33,932 bases of DNA, taken from assembly GCF_946481715.1 (NCBI RefSeq), contig NZ_CAMLOV010000047.1, positions 1 to 33,932 on the forward strand. Reading direction: 5' to 3'. The notes below the pieces were generated by a model. It had not been told where the DNA came from. It made no database searches and worked only from the letters and a program-made list of their open reading frames with translations. Shown here in pieces: positions 24,829 to 31,976 of this stretch (position 1 is the first letter of the stretch; every line of letters begins with the position of its first letter). The translations under genes were made by a program, and so were the position numbers. This DNA comes from an uncultured Mucilaginibacter sp. Lineage in GTDB: Bacteria > Bacteroidota > Bacteroidia > Sphingobacteriales > Sphingobacteriaceae.

Positions 24829-24877
24829 GTAAGGATAATGGCGAAACCCGGTTTTTGTTTATTAAAACGCCGGGATA

Positions 24878-25339
24878 TTAAATTAGCTTTTTACACTTGG
24901 TAATCAGTTCGCCGCCGTCGTATATCAGCAGGCCACCGTCTTTATCAATTTGGTAACTTTCGCCCGGGCGCTCTACGCTGGTATATTTATCGCCGTCTTT
25001 TTTTAATTCGGATGCCGATGGTGTGATGGGCGGGGTATCATTCAGTTTCAGGTCGTTGCCCACAAAGGTGATGGCCTGGATGTAGGTTTTATCGCCGGCG
25101 GTTACCAGTTCATACGCTATTTGTTCGCCTTTATCAGAGTGGATGGCCTCATCGTGCCAAACGCCAATAAGTTTGCCGGTTAGAGGCCGGCTGGCTACGG
25201 GGGCGACCGTGGCAGTACTGTCGGTTTTTGCTTCTGTAGTTTTGCTGGCATTGTTACATGCCGAGAACGTTACAGCGGTAACAACTGCTAAAACTTTAAC
25301 GGAGGCACTAAAAAAGTTTTTTATAGAGATGGCATTCAT
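24878..25339 (-). CDS. Small lipoprotein, unrecognised
   Basis: 153 residues with a lipoprotein signal (VTFSAC, Cys28). A Ser/Thr/Ala-rich linker is followed by a beta-rich domain of about 95 residues (GKLIGVWHDEAI, KTYIQAITFVGND, SYQIDKDGGLLIYDGG). This may be a lipocalin-like fold, but I do not recognise a family. An exact TATTTTTGC -7 box at 25344-25352 ends 4 bases before the ATG, implying a very short leader. Its function cannot be read from the sequence. Confidence 0.7.
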   Translation of the reverse strand: MNAISIKNFFSASVKVLAVVTAVTFSACNNASKTTEAKTDSTATVAPVASRPLTGKLIGVWHDEAIHSDKGEQIAYELVTAGDKTYIQAITFVGNDLKLNDTPPITPSASELKKDGDKYTSVERPGESYQIDKDGGLLIYDGGELITKCKKLI

Positions 25340-25343
25340 AACG

Positions 25344-25352
25344 GCAAAAATA
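25344..25352 (-). promoter_or_regulatory. -7 box TATTTTTGC for small lipoprotein gene
   Basis: An exact TAnnTTTGY match on the minus strand, with only 4 bases between it and the ATG. Upstream lies the AATCGGTG repeat region, and no TTTG is seen at the standard distance. Confidence 0.45.
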
Positions 25353-25365
25353 CAAAATCGTTGTC

Positions 25366-25400
25366 ACCGATTACACCGATTTAGGTTGATTTCACCGATT
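25366..25400. repeat. CACCGATT repeat cluster
   Basis: Three ACCGATT units, the last being GATTTCACCGATT (25388-25400), the exact reverse complement of the 13-mer repeated at 5714-5745. Confidence 0.75.
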
Positions 25401-25421
25401 AACAACGCTTGCTTTTACAAA

Positions 25422-26654
25422 CTACTTACTTAACTGTTCTACCCTCTCTTGTATCAATCGTTTATCCGTTTCGGTTTTGGCAATTTTTAGCGCCTGCTTT
25501 AAATTGCCAATAGCTTTTTCAACATCAATATCCTTATACAATTCGCCCAGCAGGGTAAAATAAAACCGATTATTAGTAAGCTTTAATTTTTCAGCTTCTA
25601 TGATGGCCGCCTCGTTACCGCGCACTTTGGCTACCGCATAAGTACGGTTAAGCGCCGCAACCGACGAATACTCCAACGCCAATAACTGGTTAAACAGATG
25701 CAGGATGTTTCCCCACTTTTCGGGTGTATCTTCCTTAATAGTATGCCAATAGGCAATACTAGCCTCAAGGTGGTATTTGGATAATCTCTCTCCACCGGAA
25801 GCAAAATTCAAATACCAGGCACCTTTGCCAATTAATTCGTTATTCCAAAGGCTTTCGTCCTGTTTATGGTAAAGCACCATTTGGCCATTCTCGCCCCTGC
25901 GCGCTTCAAAGCGCGAGGCATGGAAGCACATCAATGCCATTAGCGCATTTACATCTGGCAGGTTAGTTGGAGGGTACCCGATCAGCATATAATTTAGCCG
26001 CATGGCCTCCAGGCAGAGGTCGTTGCGTAATACCTCGTCACTGCTTTCGGAGTAGTAACCCTCATTAAACAGCAGGTAAAGGGTAGTGAGAACGGGCTGC
26101 AGGCGGGCAGGCAACTCGGTTTCGGGCGGGAATTCTATAGCGATCTTTGCCGAACGCAACTTTTCCTTAGCGCGGTAAAGGCGTTTATTGATGGTTTCTT
26201 TATTGCTTAAAAAAGCTGTAGCAATTTCGTCTATGCCAAACCCGCAGAGGATGCGCAACGCCAATCCCACCTGGACCTCGGGCGCTATGTCCGGGTGACA
26301 AATGGCAAACACCATTTGCAATTGGCTGTCGGCGATGTTTTTTGGCGAGAGGTCTATCTCAAATTCCACCCCTTCGGGCGTATTGGCGTGGATAAAAGGT
26401 GTTACTTTGCTGTTAAACACCTCATTTCGCGCAAGCATATTTTTTGCCTTGTTTTTAGCTACGGTATATAGCCAGGCTGCAGGGTGTTCGGGTATGCCTT
26501 TGTAGGGCCAGGTTTCCATCGCTGCAAGGAAGGTTTCGCTGGCAATATCCTCGGCAACGTTCACATTCTCTATCCCGAACAGCTTGCAAAGCACCGCTGT
26601 TATTTTGCGGAACTCGGTACGGAAAAGATGGGGGATGATCTCTGGTTGCTGCAT
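25422..26654 (-). CDS. ECF42-type RNA polymerase sigma factor with TPR-like C-terminal extension
   Basis: The frame reaches 26696, but the first 14 codons lie in an inverted repeat; the ATG at 26654 (MQQPEIIPHLF) is the natural start, giving 410 residues. Region sigma-2 (about 5-75) contains NVAEDIASETFLAAMETW and AAWLYTVAKNKAKN. Region sigma-4 (about 115-175) has the helix-turn-helix GFGIDEIATAFLSNKETINKRLYRAKEKL. The remaining ~230 residues form the DUF6596/TPR-like extension (NEGYYS, LNRTYAVAKVRG, AIGNLKQALKIA). In the ECF42 group this extension is known to be needed for activity, there is no classical anti-sigma, and the usual neighbour is a DGPF/YciI protein, seen here at 26786-27139. 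Its signal is not known. Confidence 0.92.
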   Translation of the reverse strand: MQQPEIIPHLFRTEFRKITAVLCKLFGIENVNVAEDIASETFLAAMETWPYKGIPEHPAAWLYTVAKNKAKNMLARNEVFNSKVTPFIHANTPEGVEFEIDLSPKNIADSQLQMVFAICHPDIAPEVQVGLALRILCGFGIDEIATAFLSNKETINKRLYRAKEKLRSAKIAIEFPPETELPARLQPVLTTLYLLFNEGYYSESSDEVLRNDLCLEAMRLNYMLIGYPPTNLPDVNALMALMCFHASRFEARRGENGQMVLYHKQDESLWNNELIGKGAWYLNFASGGERLSKYHLEASIAYWHTIKEDTPEKWGNILHLFNQLLALEYSSVAALNRTYAVAKVRGNEAAIIEAEKLKLTNNRFYFTLLGELYKDIDVEKAIGNLKQALKIAKTETDKRLIQERVEQLSK

Positions 26655-26683
26655 GCGGAGACTAATGCTTATTAAGAAAAAAT

Positions 26684-26781
26684 AAATATCGAACACCGAA
26701 TGCCCAATATCGAATAATGAAGTAAAAAATCGAAGTTCATCACTTCATCATTCGGCGTCCGAAATTCGATGTTCGATATTT
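26684..26781. repeat. AAATATCGAACA inverted repeat
   Basis: Arms 26684-26695 and 26770-26781 are perfect 12-bp complements. Inner parts CGAATAATGAAGT and ACTTCATCATTCG extend the fold. It fills the gap between the sigma gene and the YciI gene and would form a hairpin in a shared transcript. Confidence 0.9.
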
Positions 26782-26785
26782 TTCA

Positions 26786-27139
26786 TTAGTGTACCCCATC
26801 ATTTTTAGCTACCTGCCTTACTTCAACTGTATTGCCCTCGCCTTGCAAAACCGGGCAGCCTTTAGCAAATTCAACGGCCTCGTCTACATTTTCGGCTTTT
26901 ACCATTACAAAACCGCCGATGGTTTCCTTTATATCGCCGAATGGGCCGTTGGTTACCACGTTGTTATGGCCTACTACGCGGGCATCGGCAAAGGGGAGGC
27001 CGGTACCGCTTACAAATTTGTTTTGCGCGGCAATGGTACCTATCCAATCCATAGTTTGTTTCATCCAGGCCTGCATTTGCTCGGGCGATGCAATTTTTGA
27101 TCCGTCCTCGTGCCTGAAAATTAAGATGTACTCGTTCAT
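26786..27139 (-). CDS. YciI-like (DGPF domain) protein
   Basis: 117 residues, a ferredoxin-like alpha/beta domain. The family block NGPFGDIKETIGGF is present at about 65-78, after FRHEDGS and the WMKQTMDWIGT helix. No signal peptide is seen. This is the standard genetic companion of ECF42 sigma factors and is upstream of it on the same strand, separated by an inverted repeat. Members are thought to be targets and possibly modulators of the sigma factor; the enzymatic activity is not known. An AAATTTAGC box lies near the ATG, an imperfect -7 type. Confidence 0.9.
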   Translation of the reverse strand: MNEYILIFRHEDGSKIASPEQMQAWMKQTMDWIGTIAAQNKFVSGTGLPFADARVVGHNNVVTNGPFGDIKETIGGFVMVKAENVDEAVEFAKGCPVLQGEGNTVEVRQVAKNDGVH

Positions 27140-27591
27140 GATGCTAAATTTAAATGTTATTTGAATAATTGTTTATACCCCAATAACAAGTGAGTTTTTT
27201 ATAATTGGACAGGGTGCTGGTTAAGCATAATCGTTTTAGTGTTCCACTTTTTGGATGAAACACCCAAAAATTGCAAAGTATTCATAACCAATATTTTACA
27301 TATTTATGTGAAACACTTTGGAACATCCCTGCTGTTTAAATAAAAGCTGCACTTACCTAAATATCAACAACATAAACAAAAAATAAAATCGGCAAAAAAA
27401 ACAGTGAAACAGCCAACATGGAACAGTTTCGAAGACAATATAGACAATTAGCTGCCGTAATTTTGGCGTTCCTTCGGCCGGGTTATCCGCTCATACTGCA
27501 CAGGCATTAGGCTCGTTGCCGGTATCCGCTACTACCCCTAACGCGTGGCTCAATTTGTAAAATTCGCCCCATTCGTGCAATTAGTGTTCAA
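27140..27591. other. 452-bp gap with GAAACA motifs and a GC-rich block
   Basis: No supported gene. The part at about 27240-27430 contains repeated TGAAACA and TGGAACA words on both strands. The part at about 27450-27550 is noticeably GC-richer (GGCGTTCCTTCGGCCGGG, GCCGGTATCCGCT) and resembles a dispersed element. The last 40 bases are of the AATTCGTG repeat type. A 30-codon ORF at 27418 is judged chance. Confidence 0.6.
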
Positions 27592-28578
<987 letters not shown>

Positions 28579-28638
28579 AATAATTGGTTTCGTTGTTCTA
28601 AATCTGTTCGGGTTGTTCGGTGGTTAATGTGCCATTTT

Positions 28639-28736
28639 TCTGAACTCGAATTTTATGGAATTTTCGGAATTGACAGAATGCTTTTAATGCTGGATTATTC
28701 TGTTCTATTCTTAGAATTCCTTAAATCGAGTTCAGA
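28639..28736. repeat. TCTGAACTCGA inverted repeat reaching into the TMEM220 stop
   Basis: TCTGAACTCGA (28639-28649) pairs with TCGAGTTCAGA (28726-28736), and inner ACAGAAT (28673-28679) with ATTCTGT (28697-28703). The right arm covers the stop codon of the TMEM220 gene at 28732-28734. Confidence 0.8.
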
Positions 28737-29112
28737 CAGCCTTCTTTATCCTTTTCATATAAGCCCAATTTATGCCAATTACAACGATCAAGATCACCAG
28801 CCCGAAGAATTCGCGGCTTTCTTCTATCCAGGGCTTTTCGGCCTTCATGGTTTGTACCATGCTTTCGTGGTGGTGTTCAGTTATCCAATCGATAACGCCG
28901 GTTTTATCAAAAAACAGGTAGGCGGCGTAAGCACCGTATATCACGAGGCCGATAAGGTATGCTTTGGGGTAAAATTTCTTTTGAGCCGCCAAATAGCAAA
29001 GCACGGCGCTGTATAAATATATTGGCACCCAGATGTACGGGTCGGGGTCGTTATATTGCAGGGCAGCAAAAACGATAAATATAAAAACGAAGAGGAGGTT
29101 AAATACTTTCAT
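28732..29112 (-). CDS. TMEM220-family membrane protein
   Basis: 126 residues with four hydrophobic segments (about 3-18, 28-44, 51-67 and 102-118). The family opening FAALQYNDPDPYIWVPIYLY is well conserved, which supports the assignment; the role is unknown. The HHHES loop between helices 3 and 4 could bind metal but is not diagnostic. It is a single gene, with repeat-rich DNA on both sides. The stop codon is part of an inverted repeat, which may form a 3' hairpin. Confidence 0.88.
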   Translation of the reverse strand: MKVFNLLFVFIFIVFAALQYNDPDPYIWVPIYLYSAVLCYLAAQKKFYPKAYLIGLVIYGAYAAYLFFDKTGVIDWITEHHHESMVQTMKAEKPWIEESREFFGLVILIVVIGINWAYMKRIKKAV

Positions 29113-29400
29113 GATAAAGGGCTAATTATTGAACACGAATTGAGTGGCGCGAATTTAATGAACACGAATTTCACTAATTCAAACGAATTTACACCAATCG
29201 CATTGATTATATAACACAATTAATACAGCCTTTGTGGAATTCGTGAAATTCGGTCGGGATTGGTTTTATAGAATTTTGGGCGGCCTTTTCATAGCGATGG
29301 GTTTCAAACCCATCGCTATGGTAGCAATTATCATAGCTAACCCTTTGCTTACTCGAAATTAATAGCTTTTGAAAGCTATTACCGTGTAATTCGTATTCAT
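29113..29400. other. 288-bp gap with AATTCGTG repeats and a composite palindrome block
   Basis: Positions 29128-29250 contain degenerate CACGAATTT/AATTCGTG units. Palindrome copy 2 is at 29290-29320, and a 9-bp hairpin AATAGCTTT/AAAGCTATT is at 29361-29380. No gene is seen. It lies downstream of the TlpA gene and upstream of TMEM220. Confidence 0.65.
29290..29320. repeat. Palindrome copy 2
   Basis: 15-bp perfect arms CATAGCGATGGGTTT/AAACCCATCGCTATG around a central C. Identity with copy 3 (30720-30750) extends outwards: GGCCTTTTC on the left and GCAAT..TCA on the right. Confidence 0.92.
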
Positions 29401-29997
29401 TTATTTATCCGAAGCCAGTTTCTTCAGGAAGTCTTCTACTTCGCCGGTACCGTAATCAGCAGCGCCATCATGCCTAAAGGCTATCCTCCCGCTTTTATCA
29501 AATATTACAGTGGTGGGCAGGCTGCCGCCATAAACGGCATCGGGCACTTCGCTTATTACCTGGTAAAGCGGCATAGTATAATTGTTAGATGCCATAAATT
29601 GGGCAGCTTTTTTTAGTTCGCTATCCGCATCTGCCATTATAAAAACAATATTAGTATCGGCCTTTAGTTTTTGGTGCAGCTTGTTTATGGATGGCATTTC
29701 AGCGCGGCAGGGCGGGCACCAGGTAGCCCAAAAGTTAAGGAATACTACCTTCCCCTTTAGTTGGTTTAGGTGTACTGCGCGGCCGGATGCGTCCTCAAAA
29801 GCGATGTCGGCAACAACAGGGGCAACAGGTGCCTGCGCCGTAACATCGGCCTTAAAAAGCCCTATACTCATTAGCCCCCTTATTAACAAGGCTTTTGCCG
29901 ATGGTACAAAAATTACCGTGAGTAATGCTATTATAATTATGGCATTTACCAGGTTTCCCCTGGTAAATAATCTGTTTCCGGGTTTGGCTTCAGGCAT
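29401..29997 (-). CDS. TlpA-like thioredoxin, membrane anchored
   Basis: 198 residues. A signal anchor lies at about 18-45. The thioredoxin fold occupies about 63-198 with active site WCPPC (Cys94, Cys97), preceded by VVFLNFWAT, and the cis-Pro loop GGSLPTTVIFDK. This is a ResA/TlpA-type periplasmic thiol-disulfide reductase, used in cytochrome c maturation or protein reduction. Its ATG immediately follows the stop of the upstream GLPGLI-like gene (zero gap), so the pair is probably coupled. No ccm/ccs gene is nearby. Role here is not defined beyond thiol reduction. Confidence 0.93.
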   Translation of the reverse strand: MPEAKPGNRLFTRGNLVNAIIIIALLTVIFVPSAKALLIRGLMSIGLFKADVTAQAPVAPVVADIAFEDASGRAVHLNQLKGKVVFLNFWATWCPPCRAEMPSINKLHQKLKADTNIVFIMADADSELKKAAQFMASNNYTMPLYQVISEVPDAVYGGSLPTTVIFDKSGRIAFRHDGAADYGTGEVEDFLKKLASDK

Positions 29998-30627
29998 TTA
30001 ATAAGGGCTTTTTACTGTACCAATACCGGCAGGCAATACAAACAGGGCCTCATCAGGTGTACCCGGTTTTACTTCGGTAGCTACGCTTTCCATCGTAAAC
30101 TGCGGGCTATCAACAATTACTTTCAACGCTACACCGGGTGCTTTCGACAAGTATTCGCGCCAGTTGCCAAACTCATGCTTTGCGTAGGCACTGGCATCCA
30201 AAGGCAACTTTGTGGTGAAGTAATACTTCTGCACGCCCGATTTGCAATGCAGCACCAACTCATCGCATTTATAACCTAATATTTCAACCACGCCACGGTT
30301 AATTTCCGAACTAAGCACCTCGTCCTTGTTTTCGGCCGCATCGTTCCAAATGGCATCGGTTGAGTTGGCCATTTTGGTATACAGCTTATTTTCGGCCGGT
30401 ACATAAAGCTGCCATTGCAACAGTTGCCCGTTCAAATCCTGCCGGTAGGTGGTGCCATTGGTATACCAGGTTTGCACGGTACCCATCATATCGGCAAACT
30501 GTGCATCGGTTACAGCAGGCAACTTGCTTTTATAGGTGTTACTGTATACAACTGTGCCGGTGAACGACTGTGCGAATGCCATAACGCAGCAAAGCGAAAG
30601 GCACAGGGTGATGATTGTTTTTTTCAT
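29998..30627 (-). CDS. Secreted GLPGLI/DUF4412-like protein
   Basis: The frame is open to 30666, but the ATG at 30627 begins the signal peptide (MKKTIITLCLSLCCVMAFAQ), giving 209 residues. The mature part is beta-rich: FTGTVVYSNTYKS, TYRQDLNGQLLQW, then EILGYKCDELVLHCKSGVQKYYFT and a closing PDEALFVLPAG. The ILGYKCDE..YYFT order resembles the GLPGLI/DUF4412 secreted families, which are of unknown function. Two cysteines (YKCDE and LHCKS) could form a disulfide, which makes the zero-gap TlpA partner notable. A TACCTTAGC box at 30635-30643 lies about 7 bases from the ATG. Confidence 0.75.
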   Translation of the reverse strand: MKKTIITLCLSLCCVMAFAQSFTGTVVYSNTYKSKLPAVTDAQFADMMGTVQTWYTNGTTYRQDLNGQLLQWQLYVPAENKLYTKMANSTDAIWNDAAENKDEVLSSEINRGVVEILGYKCDELVLHCKSGVQKYYFTTKLPLDASAYAKHEFGNWREYLSKAPGVALKVIVDSPQFTMESVATEVKPGTPDEALFVLPAGIGTVKSPY

Positions 30628-30972
30628 GTGCAGCGCTAAGGTAAGGCGGAAAATGCAGGGATGCAAAGGTTAGGGGTTATTTGCAGGGAATGGCTTTTAA
30701 ATTTCGCGGTGGCCTTTTCCATAGCGATGGGTTTCAAACCCATCGCTATGATTGCAATATCAAAACCGCTGCCGCGAGTTTTAACTCGTGGCTTGCATTG
30801 TGTCAGCTTCCAGCTGACGGAGCTGAAAGCTTCAGCCATGTTACCCACCAGATACGCTATCGCTAATCTCGCGGTGGGGGCCTAACATAAGGCAGAAAGC
30901 ATAGGCTTGCAAAGGAGTGGTTTTATTTAACTAAAACTTAGCGTATTGCTCCTCTTTATTTACATTAGCAAC
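30628..30972. other. 345-bp gap dominated by composite palindromic DNA
   Basis: Holds the -7-like TACCTTAGC of the GLPGLI-like gene (30635-30643), the composite hairpin block at about 30698-30890, and TACATTAGC (30961-30969) directly before the next gene. ORFs in this gap are considered repeat artefacts. Confidence 0.75.
30698..30890. repeat. Composite block of hairpins (REP-like), includes palindrome copy 3
   Basis: In order: palindrome copy 3 (30720-30750); a GCCGCGAGTT/AACTCGTGGC hairpin at about 30770-30793; a GTCAGCT/AGCTGAC hairpin at about 30803-30820; a GCTGAA/TTCAGC hairpin at about 30822-30837; and CCACC/GGTGG arms at about 30846-30876. The density of palindromes is far above that of neighbouring DNA. 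No transposase is present in the window. Confidence 0.8.
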
Positions 30973-31968
30973 ATGATACGCGTAACCCCTAATTTACACG
31001 GCTGCTTTGTTATGGCTTTTATGGCCGTATTTTTATTGGGCTGCAGCAAACCCGGCTACTGGAAAAACGACGAGATAAAGGAAGGCCGGCGCAACGATAT
31101 GCACGAAATGAACGAAAAGGCATTTCACCTTATCAAAAAAGGAGATACGGAGGCGCTGGGGAGCCTGCTTTCTAAAGAGCTCCTTGGTGATGCCAATAAC
31201 GATGCGCGCATGAGAAACATAGGACATGCCCTGGTTATTGATACGTTTAAGCGCCTGGACGAATATTTCGTAGTAAACAAATACCTGGGTAAGGATACCA
31301 TCAAATCGCGGTTAAAGGATGTGAATGCTTACAGCCTTATTTACCCCGCCGTGGCGCAGGAGATGTATTTTATGCAGTTCATTCAGGCAAAAAAGGAGGT
31401 GCCCAACAAACAAATAGTAACAGTGGGTTACGCCAAATACAGCTACGGTTGGAAGATATGCTTCATGGATATGCAACCTTATGGGTTTAACGGCAAAAAC
31501 GCCCAGGAACTTTTCGAGGTAGCAAAAGTACAGTACAGCAAGGGCCAGCTGATAGATGCAGTAAACAATATAAACCTGGCTATCATTAGCTTAAGGCCAA
31601 ATGAGATTTGGGTGTATGATAATGAACCCGAAGTATACCGCGTATATAATAAAATAATTGCAGATGCAAATAAAGCCTATAAGTTCCCCACTCCTGTAGA
31701 CGACCTGCTTACCCGGCCACATATCGTCAGTATTAATAACAAAACCACGCCCGAAGGTAGCTTTCCGCAGATAACTTACGTAACAAAAATAAAGCTGAAA
31801 GATACCGCAGCTATTAAAGCCGAAAACCTGCTGATGCGCAAAGCACTTGTTAAACTAATGCCGGGGATAGATAAAAACAACCGGTATATTTATTACTTGG
31901 CCTATAACCAGCAGCCAACAAGTGAAAATTACCAGGCCCGGTATGATATGGTGGCTAAATTGTGGTAA
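30973..31968 (+). CDS. Lipoprotein of about 330 residues, unrecognised
   Basis: A frame from a TTG at 30946 has the ATG at 30973 as natural start, 3 bases after TACATTAGC. The signal ends in the lipobox LLGC (Cys24). About 308 mature residues follow with two apparent parts: an alpha-plus-beta region near 30-185, with EKAFHLIKKGDTEAL and YGWKICFMDM that resembles an NTF2/DUF-type fold, and a C-terminal region from about 190 with LFEVAKVQYSKGQLIDAVNNINLAI that looks TPR-like. I recognise no named family. It stands alone between the composite repeat and the convergent MFS gene. Expected location is a membrane surface facing the periplasm or the outside. Confidence 0.78.
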   Translation: MIRVTPNLHGCFVMAFMAVFLLGCSKPGYWKNDEIKEGRRNDMHEMNEKAFHLIKKGDTEALGSLLSKELLGDANNDARMRNIGHALVIDTFKRLDEYFVVNKYLGKDTIKSRLKDVNAYSLIYPAVAQEMYFMQFIQAKKEVPNKQIVTVGYAKYSYGWKICFMDMQPYGFNGKNAQELFEVAKVQYSKGQLIDAVNNINLAIISLRPNEIWVYDNEPEVYRVYNKIIADANKAYKFPTPVDDLLTRPHIVSINNKTTPEGSFPQITYVTKIKLKDTAAIKAENLLMRKALVKLMPGIDKNNRYIYYLAYNQQPTSENYQARYDMVAKLW

Positions 31969-31976
31969 GCGCCCAG

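Noticed and set aside
26655..26696. 14-residue extension of the sigma factor frame
   Set aside because: It lies in the left arm of an inverted repeat and is not part of the sigma-2 domain.
27418..27510. 30-codon ORF in the gap after the aldo/keto reductase
   Set aside because: It runs into the GC-rich repeat-like block, ends without a domain, and has no promoter.
30661..30885. 74-codon ORF in the composite hairpin block
   Set aside because: It is made almost wholly of palindromic repeat sequence, so its reading frame is an artefact.
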